This document shows, one piece after another, positions 33,479-40,083 of a DNA stretch of 40,083 bases. The notes beneath the pieces are model-generated. The model was given only the letters and a program-made list of their open reading frames with translations, made no database searches and was not told where the DNA came from. Position numbers and translations under genes: made by a program. The stretch comes from Clostridia bacterium (GTDB lineage: Bacteria; Bacillota; Clostridia; Oscillospirales; Acutalibacteraceae), in the NCBI GenBank assembly GCA_017443405.1, contig JAFRXS010000096.1:1-40083 (forward strand). The letters are read 5' to 3'. Every line of letters begins with the position of its first letter. The stretch's first letter is position 1.

Positions 33479-34750
33479 CTATGGCTTTTTCAGCGCGCGC
33501 ATATATTCCGCCGCCGCCTGTTCTATCCGGTTCTCGCCGGGGACGTAATACACCGTGCCGAGCATCTCGGTCGGCATGTACTGCTGCTTTACCCAGTGAC
33601 CGGGGAAGCTGTGCGGGTAAAGGTAGTGCTGCCCCTTGACCTTGACCTCGCTCGAATCGAGATGGACGTTTTGAAGGTTGCGCGGTATCGGACCGGATTT
33701 GCCCTTGGCTATGTCCGCCGCGGCTTTCTCCACGGCGACGCAGCCGGAATTGGATTTTGGCGAGGTGCAGACGAGGATGACCGCGTCGCTCAGGGGTATC
33801 TGCGCCTCGGGCAGACCCACGCGCAGGGCTATCTCGCAGGCGGCGTTGACTATCGGGATTATCTGCGGATAGGCGAGTCCGACGTCCTCGCACGCGCATA
33901 TCGACAGCCGCCTTATCGCGGAAACGAGGTCGCCGCCCGCGAGTATCCTCGCGAGGTAATGCACCGCGGCGTCCGCGTCGCTGCCGCGCATCGATTTCTG
34001 GAACGCGGAGAGCAGGTCGTAATGCTCGTCGCCGAATTTGTCGTATTTCGCGGCTCCGGACGCTCCCGCGGCGACGGCGTTTTCGACCGTTACGCGTCTT
34101 TTTTCGCCCTCGGGCGGGATATCCGAGCCCAGGACGCTCATTTCGACTATGTTGAGAGCGCGGCGAACGTCGCCGTTGGCGCTCATCGCTATGCGCCCGA
34201 AAACCTCGTCGTCGATATCCAGCCCGAACGGGCTTTCCGCCTCAAGGACACCGAAGCCGCGGCGGACCGCCTTTTCGATCTCCGCAGCCTCGACCGCCTT
34301 GAACTCGAACACCGTGGAACGCGAAAGAATCGCGTTGTAGACGTAAAAATAGGGGTTCTCGGTGGTCGAGGCTATCAGCGTCATCGAGCCGTTCTCGATG
34401 TATTCAAGCAGGCTCTGCTGCTGTTTTTTGTTGAAATACTGTATCTCGTCGAGGTACAGCAGCACGCCGTTGACCGCGCCGACGGTGCCGATCTGCGAGA
34501 CGGCGTCGCGTATGTCCGCGGTGGAGGCGGAGGTGCCGTTGAGCTTTATCAGCTTGCGCTGCGTCGCGGCGGCGATGATGCGCGCGACCGTGGTCTTCCC
34601 CGTGCCGGGAGGACCGTAGAATATGAGATTGGGCAGGTCCGAGCCGCTCGAAAGCAGATTCCTCAGCGGCTTTCCCTCACCCACGAGATGCTTCTGCCCG
34701 ACTATGTCGTCGAGCGTTTCCGGTCTTAACCTGTCGGCAAGAGGTGTCAT
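33479..34750 (-). CDS. rarA: Replication-associated recombination protein A (AAA ATPase RarA/MgsA)
   Basis: A 423-residue clamp-loader-like AAA ATPase acting at stalled replication forks. Walker A is YGPPGTGKTT (about 45-54), the sensor and Walker B region is VLLYLDEIQYFNKKQQQ, and ASTTENPYFYVYNAILSR carries sensor 1 and the arginine finger region. The C-terminal tetramerisation part has AFQKSMRGSDADAAVHYLAR and HYLYPHSFPGHWVKQQYMP, which are family hallmarks. Length is normal. ATG 34750 is close behind AAGGAG. It is a single gene, converging on topA. Confidence 0.96.
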   Translation of the reverse strand: MTPLADRLRPETLDDIVGQKHLVGEGKPLRNLLSSGSDLPNLIFYGPPGTGKTTVARIIAAATQRKLIKLNGTSASTADIRDAVSQIGTVGAVNGVLLYLDEIQYFNKKQQQSLLEYIENGSMTLIASTTENPYFYVYNAILSRSTVFEFKAVEAAEIEKAVRRGFGVLEAESPFGLDIDDEVFGRIAMSANGDVRRALNIVEMSVLGSDIPPEGEKRRVTVENAVAAGASGAAKYDKFGDEHYDLLSAFQKSMRGSDADAAVHYLARILAGGDLVSAIRRLSICACEDVGLAYPQIIPIVNAACEIALRVGLPEAQIPLSDAVILVCTSPKSNSGCVAVEKAAADIAKGKSGPIPRNLQNVHLDSSEVKVKGQHYLYPHSFPGHWVKQQYMPTEMLGTVYYVPGENRIEQAAAEYMRALKKP

Positions 34751-34783
34751 TTGCGTCTCCTTACGTTTCAGAACGTTCGCTTT

Positions 34784-34811
34784 ATATTATCCGTTTGTAA
34801 CCAATTGTAAA
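34784..34811 (-). promoter_or_regulatory. Probable promoter of rarA
   Basis: Minus strand TTTACA, a 16-nt spacer, TAATAT. Confidence 0.55.
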
Positions 34812-34821
34812 TTTTAATATC

Positions 34822-34850
34822 TTGCGCCGCGGGCGGAAATATGTTAAAAT
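34822..34850 (+). promoter_or_regulatory. Probable promoter of the metallophosphoesterase gene
   Basis: TTGCGC, a 17-nt spacer, TAAAAT (34845-34850). Confidence 0.65.
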
Positions 34851-34886
34851 ATTATTAATTATGGGATGTTTTATCCGGAGGTCAAT

Positions 34887-35822
34887 ATGCTTACTAAACT
34901 CGGCTACGGTATCCTGAGCATAATAATCGCTCTGCTGTCTATATTCAGTCCGGCGCTCAATTTCCGCAGGCGTCCGGCCGACGCGATAATGCGTATGGTC
35001 GCCGTCAGCGACACGCACATCGGCTCCATGGCTCTCAGGGTGGCCGGCGGCTCGCTCTGCTTCAACGACATAGCGAAGACGATAGATCCCGACCTCCTCC
35101 TGATCGACGGCGACTGCGTGGACGAGGCGAACGAGGAGAACTGGACCGCGTTCGAAACCATATACGACAAATACTGCGGCGTGGAGAACGTGCTCATGAC
35201 GCTCGGCAACCACGACACGTGGGAGGATTACGATACCTCGCACGATTATGACGCCGCCGTCGCCCGCTGGCTCGATTACACGAACCGCATCATGAATTAC
35301 CGGCACGACTCCCCCCGTTACGCCTATGAGCAGAACGGGTTCCACTTCGTCGTGCTCGCGCAGGAGACCACGTCTACCGCCGCCGAGATAAGCGACGCGC
35401 AGATCGCGTGGGCGGACGGGCAGATAACCGCCGCCGAGGAGGCCGACCCCGGCAGGCCGGTGTTCGTGCTGCTGCATCAGCCGATGGCGTACACCCACGG
35501 CATAGGCGCGGGCGATATCGACGATACCGACGAGAGCTTCACCACAGCCCAGGCGAGCAGGAAGTTCATGGAGATGCTCGACAGCCACGAGAACATAATC
35601 TACATCAGCGGCCACGCGCACCATATCTACAGCAACGGTCAGCTCGGCTACAAGACAGTGGAAAAGGTCGGCGAGCATATCACCAGCGTCAATCTTCCGT
35701 CCATGCTCTACGGCGGTCAGGGCGCGGTCATCGACGTTTACGAGGACAGGGTCGAGTTCATGGGCAGGAACTTCCTCACCCGCACCTGGGACAATACCTT
35801 CAGGTTCACGGTCGAATTCTGA
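34887..35822 (+). CDS. Membrane-anchored calcineurin-like metallophosphoesterase
   Basis: A 311-residue protein with one N-terminal hydrophobic span (YGILSIIIALLSIFSPAL) that probably anchors it facing outward. The dimetal centre motifs are in order: AVSDTHIGS (D-x-H), LLIDGDCVDEA (GD), TLGNHDTWEDYD (GNH), LLHQP and YISGHAHHIYS (GHxH). The fold hydrolyses phosphomonoesters or diesters; the substrate is not clear. ATG 34887 has CCGGAGG ahead. The gene stands alone between its own promoter and a terminator. Confidence 0.9.
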   Translation: MLTKLGYGILSIIIALLSIFSPALNFRRRPADAIMRMVAVSDTHIGSMALRVAGGSLCFNDIAKTIDPDLLLIDGDCVDEANEENWTAFETIYDKYCGVENVLMTLGNHDTWEDYDTSHDYDAAVARWLDYTNRIMNYRHDSPRYAYEQNGFHFVVLAQETTSTAAEISDAQIAWADGQITAAEEADPGRPVFVLLHQPMAYTHGIGAGDIDDTDESFTTAQASRKFMEMLDSHENIIYISGHAHHIYSNGQLGYKTVEKVGEHITSVNLPSMLYGGQGAVIDVYEDRVEFMGRNFLTRTWDNTFRFTVEF

Positions 35823-35850
35823 GCCGGTCCCGTCAATATTCCATATCGTT

Positions 35851-35877
35851 CCCGCGGAGATCCCGCGGGATTTTTTT
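35851..35877 (+). terminator. Terminator of the metallophosphoesterase gene
   Basis: CCCGCGG-AGATC-CCGCGGG followed by ATTTTTTT. Confidence 0.88.
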
Positions 35878-35887
35878 GCGCCGTCTG

Positions 35888-36667
<780 letters not shown>

Positions 36668-36673
36668 CGGTCT

Positions 36674-37582
36674 TTACTCCCTGTTTTCGGTGTATGCGGC
36701 GGGACTTTTCCACTCCGCAGCCGCGCGGACGTCCGCCTCTATCTGCGCCCTGAGGGCATCGACGGAGGCGAACTTTTTCTCTTCTCTTAAAAAGTCAAGC
36801 AGGAACACGCGGACGTTTTTGCCGTAGAGGTCGCCCGAAAAACCGTGAATATAGGTTTCGCTGCGAACGTCCGTGCCGCCGACGGTCGGCCTGCCGCCGA
36901 TATTCGTCACGGAGCGCATGCGCCGCCCGCCCGCTTCTGTTTCGCTGACGTAGACTCCGCGCTTCGGCACGGTGAATCCGTCGGGGAAATACTGATTGAG
37001 CGTAGGGAAGCCCATCTTCCTGCCGAGCGCGTCGCCCCTCACGACCTCGAAACCGTAGCCGAAGGGCCGCCCGAACATGGCGCCGGCTTCCGCGACGCGC
37101 CCGTCCGCGAGCGCGCGCCTTATCCGCGTGGAGCTCACCGGCTCGCCGAGATATTCCACCGCGGGTATGACGCTGCACTCCGCGCCGTATTTTTCGCACA
37201 GACGAACGAGATCGTCCGCTTTGCCCGCCGCGCCCTTGCCGAAGGTGAAATTCCAGCCGACCGACACGAACGCCGCGCCGAGACGGCCGATGAGCACCTC
37301 CGACACGAACCTTTCGGGCGACATGTCGCGTATTTCCGAAAAGCTGAGCCTGACGGGGCACACGCCCATATCCAGCAGTATTTCGTCGAGCATATTGTCG
37401 CTCAACAGCCTCGGAGGAGCCGCGCCGAAAAGCGCGCCCGCGGGGTGAACGTCGAACATGACGGCGAGCGCTTTCATTCCCGCCGTCTTTTTATCAGCTG
37501 CCGCGCGCAGCACCGCCGCGTGGCCTATGTGCGCGCCGTCGAAATTACCGAGAGCGACCGCCGTCTTCATCTTCTGCGTCAT
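36674..37582 (-). CDS. ribF: Bifunctional riboflavin kinase / FAD synthetase
   Basis: A 302-residue enzyme that makes FMN and FAD. The N-terminal adenylyltransferase domain has ALGNFDGAHIGHAAVL (the H-x-G-H motif), VSVGWNFTFGKGAAG and SSTRIRRALADG. The C-terminal riboflavin kinase domain has GRKMGFPTLNQYFP and KRGVYVSETEAGG with NIGGRPTVGG. I chose ATG 37582, with GGAGG and an 8-nt spacer, over GTG 37591. larB starts 6 nt after its stop. Confidence 0.95.
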   Translation of the reverse strand: MTQKMKTAVALGNFDGAHIGHAAVLRAAADKKTAGMKALAVMFDVHPAGALFGAAPPRLLSDNMLDEILLDMGVCPVRLSFSEIRDMSPERFVSEVLIGRLGAAFVSVGWNFTFGKGAAGKADDLVRLCEKYGAECSVIPAVEYLGEPVSSTRIRRALADGRVAEAGAMFGRPFGYGFEVVRGDALGRKMGFPTLNQYFPDGFTVPKRGVYVSETEAGGRRMRSVTNIGGRPTVGGTDVRSETYIHGFSGDLYGKNVRVFLLDFLREEKKFASVDALRAQIEADVRAAAEWKSPAAYTENRE

Positions 37583-37713
37583 CGACCCCACCTCCCCGCC
37601 GGTTCGATCTCATTTTCATCGTCAAATATATCATAAAACCGCCGAGGTTGCAAGCGGTAACGAGAGACAATAACATTTGCAGAATAACGTGTAGAATAAC
37701 GAAAAAGAACGTA

Positions 37714-37744
37714 TTGACATTATGATAGCACTTATGCTATCATA
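37714..37744 (+). promoter_or_regulatory. Promoter and palindromic operator of the HigBA module
   Basis: TTGACA (37714-37719), an 18-nt spacer and TATCAT (37738-37743). The spacer and -10 region contain a perfect inverted repeat, TATGATAGCA (37721-37730) / TGCTATCATA (37735-37744), a likely antitoxin operator. Confidence 0.82.
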
Positions 37745-37771
37745 AGAAAGAAGCATCAAGGAAGTGCCAAG

Positions 37772-38134
37772 ATGTTTAACGTTGAGTTTTTTGAGGACAA
37801 AAACGGCAGATCTGAGCTTTGGGATTTTCTCGAAGAGTTGAGGACAAGATCTGATACCAACAAGGACCTGCGGGTCCAGTATAAGCAGATCATTTTCTGT
37901 ATCGAGTTGCTGAAAGAAAACGGCACTCGTTTGCCTGAAAACATAACGAAGCACCTGGATGACGGGATATGGGAGCTTCGTCCCGGGAATAACCGGGTTC
38001 TGTATTTTTTCTTTCGGGACGATACCTATGTTTTGCTGCACCACTTTAGGAAGAAAACTCAAAAAACACCGGCGAGAGAGATAGAAAAAGCAAAAAGAGA
38101 ACGCACCGATTATATATCAAGGAAGGAGTCTTAA
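37772..38134 (+). CDS. HigB-like (RelE superfamily, Gp49-type) toxin
   Basis: A 120-residue basic protein of the phage-derived Gp49-like/HigB group, mRNA interferases of the RelE fold. Key stretches are FEDKNGRSELWDFLEEL near the start, then LPENITKHLDDGIWELRPG and NNRVLYFFFRDD with LLHHFRKKTQKTP at the end, the usual strand-and-basic-residue pattern. The toxin comes first and the antitoxin second, the HigBA order. Base composition is AT-richer than most neighbours, which suggests acquisition. An operator and promoter lie immediately ahead. Confidence 0.9.
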   Translation: MFNVEFFEDKNGRSELWDFLEELRTRSDTNKDLRVQYKQIIFCIELLKENGTRLPENITKHLDDGIWELRPGNNRVLYFFFRDDTYVLLHHFRKKTQKTPAREIEKAKRERTDYISRKES

Positions 38135-38136
38135 AA

Positions 38137-38412
38137 ATGAGAACGTGGGATGATTATAAAGATCACGTAAAAGATATCGATGAAAAAACGAAACAGGAGA
38201 TCGAAGAAATAGAGGGACTTGCCGCTATAGTCAGTTCGATTATTGAAAAAAGAAACGCTATGGGATTAAGTCAAAGGGACCTGGCTGAATTATGCGGAAT
38301 GCCGCAGTCTTCCGTTGCCCGGATCGAAACATATAAAACGACGCCTAATGTTGATACGCTGATCAAAATAATGCAGCCCCTCGGGTTGAAACTGACTGTT
38401 TCAGTCGCTTGA
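38137..38412 (+). CDS. HigA-like antitoxin (XRE family)
   Basis: A 91-residue protein: a charged N-terminal helix (DIDEKTKQEIEEIEGLAAIV) and an XRE helix-turn-helix (KRNAMGLSQRDLAELCGM, then SSVARIETYKTTPN). It would neutralise the toxin and bind the palindrome at 37721-37744 to repress the pair. ATG is 2 nt after the toxin stop, behind GGAAGGAG. The next gene is unrelated. Confidence 0.9.
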   Translation: MRTWDDYKDHVKDIDEKTKQEIEEIEGLAAIVSSIIEKRNAMGLSQRDLAELCGMPQSSVARIETYKTTPNVDTLIKIMQPLGLKLTVSVA

Positions 38413-38488
38413 TCAACACGATATATCTGCTTTCATCAGATTTAAAAGCGTTTAAGTTCCCTAATATAAGACAGAAGGAGGAACCCAC

Positions 38489-39514
38489 ATGACAAAAAAG
38501 ATCACCGCGATCCTCTTGAGCCTGTGCATACTCGTGCCGCTTGTCGGCGTCTGCGCGTCCGCCGAGACCGCGTCGCTGAGCGACGGGCTCCCCGCTTTGC
38601 AGGACACCTTCAAATTCGGTATCGGCTCCGCGGTCAACAACGTGACCATGGACTACTATTACTTCGAGCCCGACGCGGACGGGAAGTATCCGCTCGTTAT
38701 CTGGCTGCACGGTCTCGTTTCCGGCGGCTGGCCCGGCAGGCAGATAACCAAGAACGACATAAGCTACTGGGCTTCCAAAGAATTCCAGTCCCGGTTCACC
38801 GGCGGCGGCGCGTTCATCCTGGCTCCGCGCTCGACCGAGACGGTATCCGTCTGGGGCGATAATATGGTCGAGCCGCTCAAGGGCTGCATAGACCAGTTCA
38901 TCGCCGCCCATTCCGACAAGATCGACACAAAGAGGATCTATCTCGGCGGGCTGTCCATGGGCGGAAAAATGACCGTCAAGATGACCGCCGCCTACCCGGA
39001 GATGTTCGCCGCCGTCTTCCCCTGCAGCCCGTATTACACGCTGAGCGACGAGCTCGCGAAGGGCTGCGCGAACACGCCGATCTGGCAGCTTTCCAGCAAG
39101 GACGACTGCTATATGGACTATGAAACGCGCATAAAGCCCGACTGGGACAAGATGATGTCGTATTCCAACCGCAGGGCGGACTGCCGCTATACCGTTATGG
39201 ATACCGCGCTCAAGCCCGACGGCACCGCGCCCGGCACGACGCACGACACCTGGTACGCCGCCACCTACGATATGTTCATGTACAACAGGGCGGAGTTCAC
39301 GGGCAGCGTGACCTACGACGGCAACGGCAGGGTCGTGACGCTGAAATATCCGCGCGGCATGATCTACTGGCTCAACAGGTACACCTCGGATTACGTTCCC
39401 GAAAAACTGCCGGAGCAGGCGCCGTCGACGGTGTTCGGCAATATGTACCGCGTGCTCATGTCTCTTTTCGCCGCCCTCGCCAGAGCTCTCGGTCTCAAGG
39501 GAGTGCTCGGATAA
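38489..39514 (+). CDS. Secreted alpha/beta hydrolase (esterase-like)
   Basis: A 341-residue protein with an N-terminal signal peptide (TAILLSLCILVPLVGVCASA, cleaved near residue 25). The alpha/beta-hydrolase core shows PLVIWLHGLVSGGW (oxyanion region) and YLGGLSMGGKMT, with the nucleophile Ser156 in G-x-S-x-G. A catalytic histidine may be in GTTHDTWY near residue 250, and an Asp near SSKDD. It resembles prolyl-oligopeptidase/PHB-depolymerase type esterases. A C-terminal hydrophobic helix (VLMSLFAALARALGLKG) could attach it to the membrane. It lacks an N-terminal cysteine lipobox. Substrate unknown. Confidence 0.87.
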   Translation: MTKKITAILLSLCILVPLVGVCASAETASLSDGLPALQDTFKFGIGSAVNNVTMDYYYFEPDADGKYPLVIWLHGLVSGGWPGRQITKNDISYWASKEFQSRFTGGGAFILAPRSTETVSVWGDNMVEPLKGCIDQFIAAHSDKIDTKRIYLGGLSMGGKMTVKMTAAYPEMFAAVFPCSPYYTLSDELAKGCANTPIWQLSSKDDCYMDYETRIKPDWDKMMSYSNRRADCRYTVMDTALKPDGTAPGTTHDTWYAATYDMFMYNRAEFTGSVTYDGNGRVVTLKYPRGMIYWLNRYTSDYVPEKLPEQAPSTVFGNMYRVLMSLFAALARALGLKGVLG

Positions 39515-39523
39515 GCGGGATAC

Positions 39524-39561
39524 GGGAATTCGGAATGCGGAATTCGGAATTAGGAATTATG
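39524..39561 (+). repeat. GGAATTCGGAAT-type simple repeat, copy 1
   Basis: Repeated GGAATTCGGAATGC/GGAATTAGGAATTA units lie directly ahead of the four-helix-bundle gene. The same type recurs at 39905-39937. The ATG at 39535 lies inside this repeat and is not a likely start. Confidence 0.8.
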
Positions 39562-39906
39562 AGGGAAAACGCGATAAAGGATAAAAGCAAGGCGTTTGCT
39601 CTGCGGATCATAAAACTATACCGGTATTTAAGCGAGGAAAAACACGAATTCGTTTTATCAAAACAGGTTCTGCGAAGCGGAACAAGCGTTGGCGCCAATA
39701 TACGCGAGGCGCAAAGAGGGCAAAGCAAGCCTGACTTTTATTCAAAAATGAGTATCGCGTTAAAAGAAGCGGATGAAACGGCGTATTGGCTTGAACTTCT
39801 ATATGAAAGCGGATTCATTGATGAATCGCCGTATGAGAGCATTTATGCGGATTGCGACGAAATCATAAAACTACTTACCGCGATAACCAAAACACAAAAT
39901 GAATAA
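39559..39906 (+). CDS. Four-helix-bundle protein (23S rRNA intervening-sequence protein family)
   Basis: A 115-residue helical protein of the IVP/avd-like family. Hallmarks are SKAFALRIIKLYRYLSEEK, LSKQVLRSGTSVGANIREA (the family signature) and KEADETAYWLELL. Family members are small, homopentameric and of uncertain role; some are tied to rRNA intervening sequences or retroelements. I chose ATG 39559, the first codon past the GGAATTA repeat, giving MRENAIKDKSKAF. A partial duplicate follows. AT-rich compared with the neighbours, which suggests a mobile origin. Confidence 0.85.
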   Translation: MRENAIKDKSKAFALRIIKLYRYLSEEKHEFVLSKQVLRSGTSVGANIREAQRGQSKPDFYSKMSIALKEADETAYWLELLYESGFIDESPYESIYADCDEIIKLLTAITKTQNE

Positions 39907-39937
39907 TTCGGAATGCGGAATGCGGAATTAGGAATTA
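39905..39937 (+). repeat. GGAATTCGGAAT-type simple repeat, copy 2
   Basis: AATTCGGAATGCGGAAT and GGAATTAGGAATTA units resume right after the stop of the four-helix-bundle gene. Confidence 0.8.
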
Positions 39938-40083
39938 AGGGAAAACGCGTTAAAACGAGTGGATGAAACGGCGTATTGGCTTGAACTTCTATATGAAAGC
40001 GGATTCATTGATGAATCGCCGTATGAGAGCATTTATGCGGATTGCGACGAAATCATAAAACTACTTACCGCGATAACCAAAAC
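39938..40083 (+). pseudogene. Partial, internally deleted duplicate of the four-helix-bundle gene
   Basis: Bases 39961-40083 are identical to 39771-39893, a constant offset of 190. The preceding AGGGAAAACGCG matches the 5' end of the first copy (39561-39572), so the second copy keeps the first codons and the second half but lacks about 180 nt between them. The join falls at an ACGCG/TCGCG stretch shared by both ends. The start ATG is lost (TTAAGGG instead of TTATGAGGG). It is cut by the window edge. Confidence 0.85.

Overview
The window looks like chromosomal DNA from a fairly GC-rich anaerobic Firmicute of the Clostridia, probably an uncultured gut or rumen member of the Oscillospirales or a related group. 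Supporting signs are strong AGGAGG ribosome sites, TTGACA-17-TATAAT type promoters, a T-box riboswitch, a CoA- and ferredoxin-dependent 2-oxoacid oxidoreductase, an Opp peptide transporter with a lipoprotein binding subunit, and B12-type radical SAM enzymes. There is no rRNA gene, so the taxon cannot be fixed.

Layout. 1-5103: end of an oligopeptide ABC transporter operon (tail of the first permease, oppC, oppD, oppF, oppA). The binding protein appears to be a natural circular permutant. 5260-12348 (minus strand): an eight-gene operon behind a perfect promoter and a T-box leader. It holds a branched-chain aminotransferase, a P-loop ATPase, a four-subunit 2-oxoacid:ferredoxin oxidoreductase, an HTH-cupin regulator and an acyl-CoA ligase. 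T-box control suggests an anabolic route that makes branched-chain amino acids from branched short-chain acids. 12458-15699: tRNA-Pro(GGG) followed by a decayed prophage or integrative element (integrase C-terminus, a phage-protein fragment, a small intact ORF and a truncated large polyvalent-type protein carrying a 46-bp internal direct repeat).

15656-20326 (minus): a three-gene operon of a membrane-anchored parallel beta-helix protein, a ThuA-like protein and a Gfo/Idh/MocA oxidoreductase, likely for carbohydrate handling. 20406-25727: a GT2-like protein and two paralogous B12-binding radical SAM proteins that converge on a shared terminator. Divergent from the second is a compact transcription unit with two small paralogous amphipathic-helix peptides (48 and 38 aa). 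This is the best candidate for an undescribed system. 25756-28852: a HAD phosphatase, then a GDYXXLXY-like protein and an HTH-DUF2157-like membrane protein with 75-bp tandem coding repeats.

28930-37582: housekeeping genes (TrmH/SpoU methyltransferase, dprA, topA, rarA, a metallophosphoesterase, larB, ribF). 37714-38412: a HigBA-type toxin-antitoxin pair with a perfect palindromic operator. 38489-40083: a secreted alpha/beta hydrolase, then a four-helix-bundle (23S rRNA IVP-like) gene that is partly duplicated with an internal deletion, set among GGAATTCGGAAT-type repeats. Three intergenic regions carry arrays of small variable hairpins joined by a constant GTGATAT, CGATAT or GTTATGAT spacer.
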